Assembly: GCA_017524595.1 (NCBI GenBank)
Contig: JAFXVI010000085.1
Span: forward strand, 1 to 62,307
Reading direction: 5' to 3'
DNA from: Lachnospiraceae bacterium
GTDB taxonomy: Bacteria > Bacillota > Clostridia > Lachnospirales > Lachnospiraceae
DNA length: 62,307 bases
Shown here: positions 15,775 to 24,966 of the stretch, one piece after another
How the letters are laid out: each line of letters opens with the position of its first letter
How positions within the stretch are numbered: the first letter of the stretch is position 1
Position numbers and translations under genes: made by a program
The notes under the pieces: model-generated
What the model was told of the DNA's origin: nothing
Databases searched by the model: none
What the model saw: the letters and a program-made list of their open reading frames with translations, nothing else

Positions 15775-18700
15775 ATGAGATACGACGCATTCATCAGTTA
15801 CAGGCATTGTGACCTTGATATGGAGATCGCGAAAAAAGTGCACTCAGGTCTTGAGACATACAAGATCCCTGCTGCCGTTCGCCAGAAGACCGGTAAAAAG
15901 AAAATGGGACGCGTCTTCAGGGATCAGGAGGAGCTGCCGATCGGAAGCGATCTGGATGACAACATTTCGGGAGCACTGAAGGAATCCGAATACCTGATAG
16001 TCATATGTTCTCCCAGAACTCCTGAATCCTACTGGGTCTGCAAGGAGATCGACAGTTTCATTCAGCTTCATGACAGGAATCATATCCTGGCGGTTCTTAT
16101 CGAAGGCGAACCGGATGAAAGTTTTCCTCCGCAGCTTTTGACCGATGACAAAGGAGCTCCCGTTGAACCCCTTGCTGCCGACGTACGCGGCAAAGACAAA
16201 AAAGAGCGTAACAGGAAATTCAAGACCGAGATCCTGCGCCTTGCCGCGCCTGTCATCGGATGCACATATGATGATCTGAAGCAGCGTCACAGGGAGCGTA
16301 TCATCAAACGAACGATCGCCATTGTGTCGACTGCAGCTGCTGTTCTTGCAGCAGCAGGAGCCGCTTTCGGTATTTACAATGCAAACGTTGCGGCGCAGAT
16401 GAAAGCGCTTGCCGACGAAAAGGCCGCACTTGCGGATGAGAAAACCAGGCTTGCCGAGGAAATCTCGATCCAGTACGAAGGAAAACAGGAAAACCAGTCA
16501 CGATTTTTCGCGCAGGAAGCGATGACGCTTCTTCGATCCGGAAACAGGGAGGATGCGATCCTCGTTGCAATGGAAGGACTTCCCTCTGAAGGCAACGACA
16601 GGCCTTACGTTCCGGATGCTGAATATGCGCTCAGCCGCGCTGTTTATGCCTATGACTGCGGACGCGGGATGACATACGACAGGATTCTTCAACACAAACT
16701 CGCCATCAAGGATATCGAGGCAACTGAGGACCGGCAGAAAATCATCACCACCGATAACGGAAGCCGTGTCTACGTGTGGAATGTTCCAGACTGGTCGCTT
16801 CTTGCGAGCATCGATCCCGCACTCAACGAATCCAACTATTTCGAAAACGTCAACAGCGCCGACGCCGATGATACGGGCATATACACCGCCACGGATCATG
16901 AACTGATCAAGTATGATTACAAAGGCGGCGTGATATACAAAAAAGATTTTGAAGACCTTATCAAAAAATGTGATCTGTGCGCCGACACCGGAAAGCTCGT
17001 TCTTGTCCTGAAAAATTCTTTTCTCGTTCTTGACGCTTCCGACGGAAAAGTGCTTGAAACGCACGAGAGCCCCTCGGGATATTCCTTTATCAGAGACGGC
17101 GGATACAGTGCGGAGCTCGGACTTTACGTTGGAGCTCACTATGATGAGGAAATGGAAGCCGGCCACATCTCCGTTTATGACATAAAAAACGGAGAGCTTA
17201 AGGATATCCGCCTGTCTGAAGGTTATTTCCTGAACTACTGCGTGACATCCGACGGCAACATCGTGGTCATAAGCTGCAATTCGATCAATCCCGGAGATGA
17301 CATCTCTCATGTTGTGGCGGACTTATTTTCGCGTGACGGGACACTCCTGTGGTCAAGGGACGTACCTGCGAATATAAAGAGCACCATGACATTCAATACG
17401 ATCGTCAAGTCCCACGATTACAAGGCGGATGACGGCGAACATCCGGAGATCATAATCACCGTGGAGGCGGAAGCATTTACTCTCGATGAACGTGACGGAA
17501 GTACAGTCTCATCGCTCACGCTTCCCGGAGATGCGACTGCGCTTGCAGTCACGGTCGACGGCCCTTACGGCAGAGTCGGCTACAGGCAGGGGAATTTTGA
17601 CGTTATAGATTTTACCGAAGGTCGGATCTATTCGGAGCACACTTTCTTGACCGAAGAATCCATCAGGACGTGGGTTGTGCTGAAAGACCAGCTGGCCTAT
17701 GTCTCCTCTTTTTCCGCCGAGGTCCACGTGGTGTCGTGGCACGAAGCACCGGATATCGAAGACTACACAACATTTAAAGAGAAAATCACACCCGAAGCCG
17801 TATCGCCCGACGGCACGGTTTTCGCGGTCAGGCCCGACTCGGATTACCAGACATATATCTTTATGAACGCTGACGGTACCGAGGCCTGCAGATATGAAGG
17901 CGAAGCGTTTGTCAAAGGAATGAAGCTCGCAGACAAAAAAGCATTTCTGTGGGACTCAAACGGAATAACGACAGTCGATACCGCTACCGGAAAAAAGGAT
18001 CTGATCGTACCTTCGGATCACGGATTTTCCGAGTTCTCGATTAAATATTATGTAAACCACTCCGGCGCCGGATTTGTGTTCTATACGACCCGGTCTCTCA
18101 TGGTATTTGATCCCGAAAAGAAAGAGGTCATCTGCGAATACAATTCAGATGACACTATCGGCAGCCTCCTTCTTTCAGATGACGGAAGCAGGGTTTATGT
18201 CGGAAACGACAACGGCACAATCTATGCGATCGACACTGGCGATCTGGGCCACCACGAATTCAAGGATGAGAAGATCAGGACAGTCGCCGCGGGATATTAC
18301 AAGGACTTTATGGCACTGAGTCCGGACGGTAAGTATCTTGCTGTCTGCTGCGCCGACGGGATGATGCGCCTCGTTGATACGGATTCTTTCGAAACAGTCT
18401 CAGAGACTCCGCTCGAATCATACCTCCGCTCCTATATATCCTTTACGGACGACGGAAAGCACATAGTCGTACAGGGCGATGATTACCGTATCAGAATCTA
18501 CGATGTCGACTCCAAAGCATATATCACAACGGTTGAAAGTGACGGCAGCATCAGTCATATCGTCTGCGATGATGAGAGCAAACTGATGGCGGTATGCACC
18601 GGGGCAAGCGTTTTTCTGTTTGAGACCACGGGGTACGGATGCGTGGCATACGCGGAAGACGGGCTTTTGTACCTAAAGAGCAATGATTCCATTCTGGTCA

Positions 18701-18828
18701 GCATCGACCGGACAAACATCAGAAGAACGTATTATAAAGATTACAAAAAGCTGATGGAGGAAGCGCGTAAACAATTCCCGGGCGCAGAACTGAGTGCCGA
18801 GAAGAAGACGAGATACAACGTCGACTGA
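15775..18828 (+). CDS. TIR domain / transmembrane / beta-propeller protein
   Basis: Large 1017-residue protein. Residues 1-165 are a TIR domain: RYDAFISYRHCD start, box-2-like FRDQEELPIGSDL, and SYWVCKEIDSF, where Glu91 is in the place of the NADase glutamate. Residues 179-201 (TIAIVSTAAAVLAAAGAAFG) form one membrane helix, followed by a heptad-like coiled coil (MKALADEKAALADEKTRLAE). About 245-300 is a helical segment (AQEAMTLLRSGNREDAILVA), and the rest is repeated strand sets (DGSRVYVWN, DGKYLAVCCADGMMRLVDTD, DDGKHIVVQGDDYRIRIYD) of a WD40/PQQ-like propeller. The topology puts TIR and propeller on opposite sides of the membrane. NAD cleavage is possible but not proven; partner of the DHH gene just upstream. 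Confidence 0.88.
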   Translation: MRYDAFISYRHCDLDMEIAKKVHSGLETYKIPAAVRQKTGKKKMGRVFRDQEELPIGSDLDDNISGALKESEYLIVICSPRTPESYWVCKEIDSFIQLHDRNHILAVLIEGEPDESFPPQLLTDDKGAPVEPLAADVRGKDKKERNRKFKTEILRLAAPVIGCTYDDLKQRHRERIIKRTIAIVSTAAAVLAAAGAAFGIYNANVAAQMKALADEKAALADEKTRLAEEISIQYEGKQENQSRFFAQEAMTLLRSGNREDAILVAMEGLPSEGNDRPYVPDAEYALSRAVYAYDCGRGMTYDRILQHKLAIKDIEATEDRQKIITTDNGSRVYVWNVPDWSLLASIDPALNESNYFENVNSADADDTGIYTATDHELIKYDYKGGVIYKKDFEDLIKKCDLCADTGKLVLVLKNSFLVLDASDGKVLETHESPSGYSFIRDGGYSAELGLYVGAHYDEEMEAGHISVYDIKNGELKDIRLSEGYFLNYCVTSDGNIVVISCNSINPGDDISHVVADLFSRDGTLLWSRDVPANIKSTMTFNTIVKSHDYKADDGEHPEIIITVEAEAFTLDERDGSTVSSLTLPGDATALAVTVDGPYGRVGYRQGNFDVIDFTEGRIYSEHTFLTEESIRTWVVLKDQLAYVSSFSAEVHVVSWHEAPDIEDYTTFKEKITPEAVSPDGTVFAVRPDSDYQTYIFMNADGTEACRYEGEAFVKGMKLADKKAFLWDSNGITTVDTATGKKDLIVPSDHGFSEFSIKYYVNHSGAGFVFYTTRSLMVFDPEKKEVICEYNSDDTIGSLLLSDDGSRVYVGNDNGTIYAIDTGDLGHHEFKDEKIRTVAAGYYKDFMALSPDGKYLAVCCADGMMRLVDTDSFETVSETPLESYLRSYISFTDDGKHIVVQGDDYRIRIYDVDSKAYITTVESDGSISHIVCDDESKLMAVCTGASVFLFETTGYGCVAYAEDGLLYLKSNDSILVSIDRTNIRRTYYKDYKKLMEEARKQFPGAELSAEKKTRYNVD

Positions 18829-18888
18829 GCGGATTTCTTTGCGAAACAAAAGTTAAACAATTTAAACAACCGATCTTTGCAACTGAAA

Positions 18889-18922
18889 AGGCGATTAGAT
18901 ATCTCATGATACCTGATCGCCT
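18889..18922 (-). terminator. terminator of ssrA, possibly bidirectional
   Basis: Fifteen-base arms (AGGCGATTAGATATC / GATACCTGATCGCCT) pair with one mismatch and one G-U around a TCAT loop. On the minus strand four T follow, as expected after ssrA; on the plus strand there is no T tract but the hairpin could also stop TIR transcripts. Confidence 0.75.
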
Positions 18923-18996
18923 ATTGCAACAAAAGCAGTGTCGCGGAGAACCCCTATTCTAACGGTTGAAAAGGGGTTCGACCGTTCGCGCTTAGA

Positions 18997-19338
18997 TGGA
19001 CCTGGCGGGAATCGAACCCGCGTCCGAAAGCTCTTTCATTAAGACTTCTCCCATCACAGTCATTATTTTTTTATTCCCGTCGCGAAACGCCTAATGACAG
19101 GCGGAACACTCCGGTAGCTTCATAGTGCTTCTCATGCCTCAAAGCTTTGGCAAGAGAGTTCCCCGCAGGTTTGATGCCCTTACCCGCGCAGCGGGAGACC
19201 CGGGAAGGACAAGCAGCAACTAGGCTGCTAATGCTAACTTAGGTTTAGCGTTTATATTTAGTTCCCCGGTTTAACGTGGAAAGGGACCACGGATGGCTAT
19301 CTTAACTTCCAAACCCCCGTCGAAACCAGTACAAGCCC
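18997..19338 (-). ncRNA. ssrA: transfer-messenger RNA
   Basis: tmRNA of about 342 nt that rescues stalled ribosomes. The tRNA-like end is clear on the minus strand: T arm GCGGG-TTCGATT-CCCGC and acceptor CAGGTCC, paired with GGGCTTG at the 5' end (19332-19338) using G-U pairs; TTTCGACGGGG follows the 5' acceptor as in other tmRNAs. The tag frame (19220-19249) after AAATATAAAC reads GCT AAA CCT AAG TTA GCA TTA GCA GCC TAG, i.e. AKPKLALAA, ending in the expected LALAA protease signal. The 3' CCA is not encoded (TCT follows the discriminator). smpB lies next to it. Confidence 0.96.
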
Positions 19339-19365
19339 TTATAAGTACTGCTGTACGGTATGTCT

Positions 19366-19394
19366 ATTATAATCTCCCTCGTACATACGGTCAA
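19366..19394 (-). promoter_or_regulatory. ssrA promoter
   Basis: Minus-strand -35 TTGACC (19389-19394), 17-bp spacer, -10 TATAAT (19366-19371). Transcription would start about 20 bases before the mature 5' end, leaving a short leader for RNase P to remove. Confidence 0.88.
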
Positions 19395-19491
19395 TCATAA
19401 ATCTGATATAACGAGTCAGTCTATCGCAAACCTTTGCATAATATATATCGGATAGGATAGACTGATCATAACAATAACAAGATATGAAATG

Positions 19492-19962
19492 TTAGAGATT
19501 CCGCACCTTGAAATCTCTCTCAGCCTCCCGCTTCATATCCTTCTTAGCGATAGCCTGGCGCTTATCATACAACTTCTTACCCTTTGCTATTCCTATTTCA
19601 ACCTTAACAAGGCTTCCTTTAAGGTACACCTGCAACGGCACTATCGTGTAGCCTTGCTCAGTGATCCTACCTGTAAGCTTCCTGATCTCATAGCGATGCA
19701 TCAACAGCTTTCTCGTACGCAGCGGATCCTTATTAAATATATTTCCTTTCTCATAAGGACTTATATGCATACCGATTATAAACACCTCATTATTCTGAAT
19801 CTGTATATATGATTCCTTAATACTGCATTTACCCTGACGGAGTGACTTTATCTCCGTCCCGTATAATTCTATACCGGCCTCATACTTGTTCTCTATAAAA
19901 TAATCATGATATGCTTTCTTATTGTTCGCTATCAGTTTAAATCCTGTCTTATCCTTAGCCAT
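19492..19962 (-). CDS. smpB: SsrA-binding protein SmpB
   Basis: Partner of tmRNA in trans-translation, 156 residues, a normal length. Conserved blocks: [39 protein letters not shown] (OB-fold start), [35 protein letters not shown] and the basic tail [22 protein letters not shown] that enters the ribosomal A site. It sits between rnr (52 bases upstream) and ssrA, the usual Firmicutes order. Confidence 0.97.
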   Translation of the reverse strand: MAKDKTGFKLIANNKKAYHDYFIENKYEAGIELYGTEIKSLRQGKCSIKESYIQIQNNEVFIIGMHISPYEKGNIFNKDPLRTRKLLMHRYEIRKLTGRITEQGYTIVPLQVYLKGSLVKVEIGIAKGKKLYDKRQAIAKKDMKREAERDFKVRNL

Positions 19963-20014
19963 AATCCTGTCCTCTAAATCTGATCAGAATAAACGTCCGA
20001 CTATAGTATCACTG

Positions 20015-21988
20015 TTACCGATCCAGTACAAAATCAACCACCCGTAGAGCCATATCCACTGAACTTACCCTCACTCTCACATTCTGACCGAGCACATATC
20101 GTCTGTTAGTGCGTTCACCTCTGAGTTCGTACTTATTTTCATCAAAAATGAAATAATCTCCTTCTATCTTGGATATATGTACGAGTCCCTCAACGGTATT
20201 GGGAAGTTCTACATAGATCCCCCAGGCGGTAACACCGGATATAACGCCTTCAAAAACCTCTCCGAGATGCTCCTGCATATATTCCACTTTCTTAAGCTTG
20301 TCAGTTTCACGCTCGGCTTCTTCCGCAATTCGCTCTCTGCTGCTTGAACGTTTGGCGACATCGTTAAGTATCTTATTGTAATGAGCGATACGTTCATCCT
20401 TTAACTTTCCATGCAGGCTTTCCTTTATTATCCTGTGTATCTGAAGATCAGGATACCGCCTTATCGGCGAAGTAAAATGACAGTAATACCGGCATGCCAG
20501 ACCAAAGTGTCCCGCACACTCCGTTGAATACCTTGCCCTCTGCATGGAACGCAGCGCCAAAGAGCTTATAAGTGCTTCCTGCGGCGTGCCTTTTATCTTC
20601 TCAAGCAGCTTCTGTATCTCGCCGGGATGTACTTCGTCTTTCTTCACTTTTAAGTTATATCCGAAATTACGGATGAACAGTTCTAGCTTACCTATCTTAT
20701 CCTGCTCCGGATTCTCATGTATCCGGTAAACAAATGGAATACCCTTGCTGCAGAAATGCTCTGCTATCGTCTCATTAGCTGCCAGCATAAATTCCTCGAT
20801 AAGCCTTGTCGCTGAATTTCTCTCATAAGGTCCGATATCCACCGGCCTGCCCGAATCATCAAGCGTTATCCTGGTCTCCGGAAGATCAAAATCGATCGCG
20901 CCCCGCTTCCTGCGCTTTTTGGAAAGTATATCTGCCAGTTCTTTCATAAGCAGGAACATGGGCACAAGCTCCGAGTATTCCTCCATAAGTTCACTGTCGT
21001 GTTCCTCTATTATACCGTTGACTGCAGTATATGTCATCCTTCTGTCCGTGTTTATCACCGACTCCGCTATTTCATGCTTAAGAAGCCTGCCAGACTTATC
21101 AAAAGTCATGATACAGCTGAGTGCCAGCCTGTCAACGTTCCCGTTGAGTGAACATATTCCGTTGCTTAGCCTGTGGGGAAGCATGGGCAGTACCCTGTCA
21201 ACAAGATATACACTTGTTCCGCGCTTAAGCGCCTCTTTATCCAGTGCCGAATGCTCCTGAACATAATGAGTAACATCCGCTATATGTACGCCCAGAACAT
21301 AATCCTCTCCATCCTTATACACACTGACTGCATCATCCAGATCCTTAGCATCCTCAGAATCAATCGTGACCATTCTTAAATCACGGAGGTCAAGACGTCC
21401 GGATATATCAGACGCAGATACCTTATCAGGAACCTTTTCAGCCTGCTTAAGCACCTTCTCGGAAAACTCAACAGGCAGATCATATCCCTTTATGATAGAC
21501 AGAATATCAACTCCGGGATCATTTTCGTGCCCCAGTATCTCTGTTATCCTGCCTTCCGGACTCTTATACTTGGATCCCTGATCAGTTATCTCCACGACCA
21601 CCTTATGTCCGTCGACCGCACCCATCGATCTTTCAACCGGTATAAAGATATCACGGGTGAGCCTGCTGTTATCCGGTATCACGAATCCGTAATGGTTCTT
21701 TGATTTTTCATAGGTGCCTACCACCGTGCTTATCTCCGGTTCCGGATCATCCGCTACCGAATATCTTCCGCGCTTGGATAGTTCTATCCTTCCTTCCTTT
21801 AATAGCTCCTCAAGTATCTTATGCAGCTCCTCCCTGTCCTTCTTACTCACCTGAAGCATTACTGCAAGTTCCTTCTCCTTCATCGGAACATACATTTTCT
21901 CCTGCATAAGCTTAAAGAGCATCTGTTTACGAAGTTCGTATTTGTCTTTATTCTTTTTCTTTATCTTATTTTTCTCTTTCATTTTCAA
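20015..21988 (-). CDS. rnr: ribonuclease R
   Basis: 3'-5' exoribonuclease of 657 residues, which also degrades mRNAs released by tmRNA. Order of domains: N-terminal winged helix (MLQVSKKDREELHKILEELL), cold-shock domains (YEKSKNHYGFVIPDNSRLTRDIFIP), RNB catalytic domain with TIDSEDAKDLDDAVSV (the metal-binding Asp residues) and FTSPIRRYPDLQIHR, and C-terminal S1 domain (FEGVISGVTAWGIYVELPN). It ends soon after S1 without the long basic tail of E. coli RNase R. No strong SD is visible before the ATG, which lies only 8 bases after a terminator-like hairpin. Confidence 0.96.
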   Translation of the reverse strand: MKMKEKNKIKKKNKDKYELRKQMLFKLMQEKMYVPMKEKELAVMLQVSKKDREELHKILEELLKEGRIELSKRGRYSVADDPEPEISTVVGTYEKSKNHYGFVIPDNSRLTRDIFIPVERSMGAVDGHKVVVEITDQGSKYKSPEGRITEILGHENDPGVDILSIIKGYDLPVEFSEKVLKQAEKVPDKVSASDISGRLDLRDLRMVTIDSEDAKDLDDAVSVYKDGEDYVLGVHIADVTHYVQEHSALDKEALKRGTSVYLVDRVLPMLPHRLSNGICSLNGNVDRLALSCIMTFDKSGRLLKHEIAESVINTDRRMTYTAVNGIIEEHDSELMEEYSELVPMFLLMKELADILSKKRRKRGAIDFDLPETRITLDDSGRPVDIGPYERNSATRLIEEFMLAANETIAEHFCSKGIPFVYRIHENPEQDKIGKLELFIRNFGYNLKVKKDEVHPGEIQKLLEKIKGTPQEALISSLALRSMQRARYSTECAGHFGLACRYYCHFTSPIRRYPDLQIHRIIKESLHGKLKDERIAHYNKILNDVAKRSSSRERIAEEAERETDKLKKVEYMQEHLGEVFEGVISGVTAWGIYVELPNTVEGLVHISKIEGDYFIFDENKYELRGERTNRRYVLGQNVRVRVSSVDMALRVVDFVLDR

Positions 21989-21996
21989 CTTAATAA

Positions 21997-22022
21997 ACGC
22001 CCTTAAGATAACTTAAGGGCGT
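21997..22022 (-). terminator. hairpin between secG and rnr
   Basis: Perfect 11-bp stem ACGCCCTTAAG/CTTAAGGGCGT with a four-base loop; TTTATT follows on the minus strand. It ends or attenuates the secG transcript before rnr. Confidence 0.75.
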
Positions 22023-22048
22023 CAGCATTCCTTATTATGTACGACAGA

Positions 22049-22282
22049 TCAGAACCGCTTAAGATTGAGCAGCACTGTAAATAACATAAACGCTATTGCA
22101 AGTATCCTCGTGATCTTAATAAGCTTGCCCTCCATCGAACGTCCCTTATTCTTACCCCAGTATGTCTCGGCTGCACCGCTTATCGCACCAAGACCTGCGC
22201 TCTTGCCTTCCTGCGCGAGCACTATGACAGATAATGCCAAACATACCAGTATAAATACAATAGTCAAAATATTTCTTAACAT
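22049..22282 (-). CDS. secG: preprotein translocase subunit SecG
   Basis: Small membrane subunit of the SecYEG export channel, 77 residues. Two membrane helices (LTIVFILVCLALSVIVLAQ and ILAIAFMLFTVLLNL) flank the conserved loop EGKSAGLGAISGAAETYWGKNKGRSMEGKL. The start is the ATG at 22280-22282: GGAGG lies 5 bases upstream, whereas the earlier in-frame ATG overlaps the SD itself. Confidence 0.95.
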   Translation of the reverse strand: MLRNILTIVFILVCLALSVIVLAQEGKSAGLGAISGAAETYWGKNKGRSMEGKLIKITRILAIAFMLFTVLLNLKRF

Positions 22283-22315
22283 AATAACCTCCATGGGTAT
22301 TTAACATGCTTAGTT

Positions 22316-22344
22316 ATGATAGCACAGTTTAAAGGCTATTTCAA
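22316..22344 (-). promoter_or_regulatory. secG promoter
   Basis: Minus-strand -35 TTGAAA (22339-22344), 17-bp spacer, -10 TATCAT (22316-22321), about 30 bases before the secG start and only 8 bases beyond the end of livF. Confidence 0.7.
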
Positions 22345-22351
22345 TACTTTT

Positions 22352-23059
22352 TTATCCGCCAAGATATGCCTTTCTAACAGAATCATTATGAAGTAGTTCC
22401 TTACCTGTTCCGGTCGTGACTATCCTGCCCGTCTCAAGCACATATCCCCTGTTTGCAACCGAAAGTGCCATCTGGGCATTCTGTTCAACAAGCAGAATGG
22501 TGGTTCCCTGGGAATTAAGTCGCTTTATGATATCAAATATCTGCTCAACAAGAATGGGCGCCAGTCCCATTGAAGGCTCGTCAAGCATAAGTATACTGGG
22601 ATGTGACATCAGTGCACGACCCATAGCAAGCATCTGCTGTTCACCACCGGAAAGTGTTCCTGCTATCTGCTTATAACGTTCCTGTAATCTGGGAAACAGA
22701 TCATATACCTTATTGATATCTTCATTGAGTGTTGATCCATCCCCCGTATATGCACCCATTTCAAGATTTTCCTTAACCGTAAGCTGTTGGAAGATACGCC
22801 TTCCTTCAGGACACAGAGCCATTCCCTGTTTAACTATCTTATGCGCCGGAGTTCCAAGAAGGCTTACTCCGTTTAATTCCACGCTTCCGAGACGCGGCTT
22901 TAACAAACCGGCAATAGTATTGAGCGTTGTTGACTTTCCTGCGCCATTAGCACCGATAAGTGTAACTATCTCACCCTCATTAACTTCAAAGGATATGCCC
23001 TTAATGGCATGTATGCTGCCATAGTAAACATCAAGTCCCGATACTTTTAACAATGCCAT
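22352..23059 (-). CDS. livF: branched-chain amino acid ABC transporter ATPase LivF
   Basis: Second ATPase of the leucine/isoleucine/valine importer, 235 residues. Walker A LIGANGAGKSTTLNTIAG, the LivF-specific GMALCPEGRRIFQQLTVKENLEMGAY, signature LSGGEQQMLAMGRAL and Walker B ILMLDEPSMGLAP are all intact. It is the last gene of a five-gene operon (livK-H-M-G-F), only 3 bases after livG. SD GGAGGTGTAAC lies before the ATG. Confidence 0.96.
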   Translation of the reverse strand: MALLKVSGLDVYYGSIHAIKGISFEVNEGEIVTLIGANGAGKSTTLNTIAGLLKPRLGSVELNGVSLLGTPAHKIVKQGMALCPEGRRIFQQLTVKENLEMGAYTGDGSTLNEDINKVYDLFPRLQERYKQIAGTLSGGEQQMLAMGRALMSHPSILMLDEPSMGLAPILVEQIFDIIKRLNSQGTTILLVEQNAQMALSVANRGYVLETGRIVTTGTGKELLHNDSVRKAYLGG

Positions 23060-23062
23060 CAG

Positions 23063-23905
23063 TTACACCTCCTCCTGCTTTCCAAGATAAGCCTCTATAA
23101 CCTTGGGATTATTCTGGATATCACTCGGAGTTCCCTTGGCAATTATCTCACCGAAATTAAGTACTGCTATAGTCTCACATACTCCCATTACCAGATTCAT
23201 ATCATGTTCGATAAGGAGGATGGCTATCTGAAATTCATCCCTTATCTTCTCAATATTCTCCATCAGTTCGGATGTTTCGGAAGGGTTCATTCCCGCAGCC
23301 GGCTCATCAAGCAGAAGAAGCTTGGGTTCGGTCGCCAAAGCCCTTACTATCTCGAGACGTCTCTGGGCTCCGTAAGGAAGTGAGCCTGCAATATACCTTG
23401 ACATATCCTGCATATCAAATATCGAAAGCAGTTCCATTGCCCGATCATGCGCCCTCTTCTCCTCTTTCCAGTATTTAGGCAGCCTGAATACTCCGGTGGG
23501 CATATGGTAATGAATACTGTTATGTAAACCGATTTTTACATTATCCTCAACTGTAAGCTTATCAAACAGCCTTATATTCTGAAACGTCCTTGCAATACCT
23601 GCCTGGTTCACCTGGATCGTGTTCATACCATGTGTATCCTTGCCGTCGAGCAGGATTGTTCCACGCGTAGGCTCATACACCTTAGTCAGGAGATTAAATA
23701 CCGTTGTCTTTCCCGCTCCGTTCGGTCCGATAAGACCCGATATCTCTGTAGGACTCATACCGATATTAAAATCATTAACCGCTGTCAGTCCACCAAAATC
23801 GATCCCAAGGTGAGATACCTCGAGCATGAGCGGTTTATTAGCATCTCTCTCCGGTACAAAGTTAGGACTCGGAAGCTGAACGAGTTTAATATCTTTATTA
23901 CCCAT
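23063..23905 (-). CDS. livG: branched-chain amino acid ABC transporter ATPase LivG
   Basis: First ATPase of the Liv importer, 280 residues. Walker A SGLIGPNGAGKTTVFNLLT, LivG-type TFQNIRLFDKLTVEDNVKIG, a somewhat degenerate signature region (AGSLPYGAQRRLEIVRALA, where LPYG replaces LSGG as usual in LivG) and Walker B LLLLDEPAAGMNP. About 25 extra N-terminal residues (IKLVQLPSPNFVPERDANKP) precede the cassette. It starts 1 base after the livM stop. Confidence 0.96.
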   Translation of the reverse strand: MGNKDIKLVQLPSPNFVPERDANKPLMLEVSHLGIDFGGLTAVNDFNIGMSPTEISGLIGPNGAGKTTVFNLLTKVYEPTRGTILLDGKDTHGMNTIQVNQAGIARTFQNIRLFDKLTVEDNVKIGLHNSIHYHMPTGVFRLPKYWKEEKRAHDRAMELLSIFDMQDMSRYIAGSLPYGAQRRLEIVRALATEPKLLLLDEPAAGMNPSETSELMENIEKIRDEFQIAILLIEHDMNLVMGVCETIAVLNFGEIIAKGTPSDIQNNPKVIEAYLGKQEEV

Positions 23906-23906
23906 A

Positions 23907-24962
23907 TCACGCTCTCTCCTTCCTAAGCTTTTTGAATACTGATTTTAACCTGTTGTTTATTATAAACATGGCCTTTTCATTGTTTGTAATAAGCATTACA
24001 AGTATGAGGACTATTGCATATGCGAGCATACGATAATCCTGGAACTCCCTTAACAACTCAGGTAATACTGTAAGCACAGCAGCAGCAATGATCGAACCCC
24101 GAAGGTTTCCTATGCCACCCAGTACTACAAATACCAGTACAAGGATCGACGTGTTAAAATCAAACTTCTTTGGAACTACAGTTGAAAAATTAAGTGCATA
24201 TAGAGCACCTGCAGACCCTGCCATCGCTGCACTGGTCACAAATGCCATCAGTTTGTACTTGGTCACCGGTATACCGCACGCCTCTGCTGCAATCCTGTTA
24301 TCCCTTATTGCGGCAATAGCCCGGCCCGGCCTTGATTTAACGAGATTCTGTATGTAGAAAAGAACCAGCAGGATAAGCACTATCCCAACAAAAAATGTAG
24401 ACAGCTTCGTGATCCCAAGCGCTCCCATCGGACCTGACAGTATGGTCCTGCCGCCGGGTTCAAGATGGAGAGACGGCTCATCCTTAAGCGAGAAATGAAG
24501 TCCTCTTGAATCAATACCCACATACAGGCAGTTCAATACATTTTTTATTATCTCGCCAAATGCAAGCGTAACTATAGCCAAATAATCGCCTCGTAAACGA
24601 AGAACAGGAATTCCTATCACTATACCTGCTATACCTGCCACAAACGCTCCTATCACCAATGCAAACAGCAGCCTTATTATCCCGTTTGAAATATGATCCG
24701 ACAGGCTGTTTGCCACTACTACCCCGGTAAAAGCCCCCACCGACATGAATCCCGCATGTCCAAGACTCAGCTCGCCCGAAATACCTACAACGAGGTTTAA
24801 TGACAGTGCCATTATAATATATGAACATATGGGTATAAGCTGTCCTTTAAGAGAACTTCCAAGATTTCCCGTTGCAGCCAGTATCTGGAACAGGAGAAAG
24901 AAAGCGATTATTATTCCATAATTGATAAAACCTGAGATTGTCTGTTTGGATAGTTTTTTCAT
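23907..24962 (-). CDS. livM: branched-chain amino acid ABC transporter permease LivM
   Basis: Membrane subunit of the Liv importer, 351 residues, about nine to ten hydrophobic helices. Family hallmarks: SLNLVVGISGELSLGHAGFMSVGAFTG, the coupling helix RLRGDYLAIVTLAFGEIIKN, and GRAIAAIRDNRIAAEACGIP near the ATPase-facing loop, then GGIGNLRGSIIAAAVLTVLPE. It follows livH by 4 bases. Confidence 0.95.
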   Translation of the reverse strand: MKKLSKQTISGFINYGIIIAFFLLFQILAATGNLGSSLKGQLIPICSYIIMALSLNLVVGISGELSLGHAGFMSVGAFTGVVVANSLSDHISNGIIRLLFALVIGAFVAGIAGIVIGIPVLRLRGDYLAIVTLAFGEIIKNVLNCLYVGIDSRGLHFSLKDEPSLHLEPGGRTILSGPMGALGITKLSTFFVGIVLILLVLFYIQNLVKSRPGRAIAAIRDNRIAAEACGIPVTKYKLMAFVTSAAMAGSAGALYALNFSTVVPKKFDFNTSILVLVFVVLGGIGNLRGSIIAAAVLTVLPELLREFQDYRMLAYAIVLILVMLITNNEKAMFIINNRLKSVFKKLRKERA

Positions 24963-24966
24963 GTAA

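Noticed and set aside
15133-15843. 236-codon minus-strand frame under the DHH gene
   Set aside because: The plus-strand DHH protein has clear motifs throughout; the opposite frame has none.
18950-18996. A tRNA gene near the tmRNA end, suggested by TGGACCTGGCGGGAATCGAACCC
   Set aside because: The tRNA-like T arm and acceptor belong to ssrA; no D arm or anticodon arm is present next to it.
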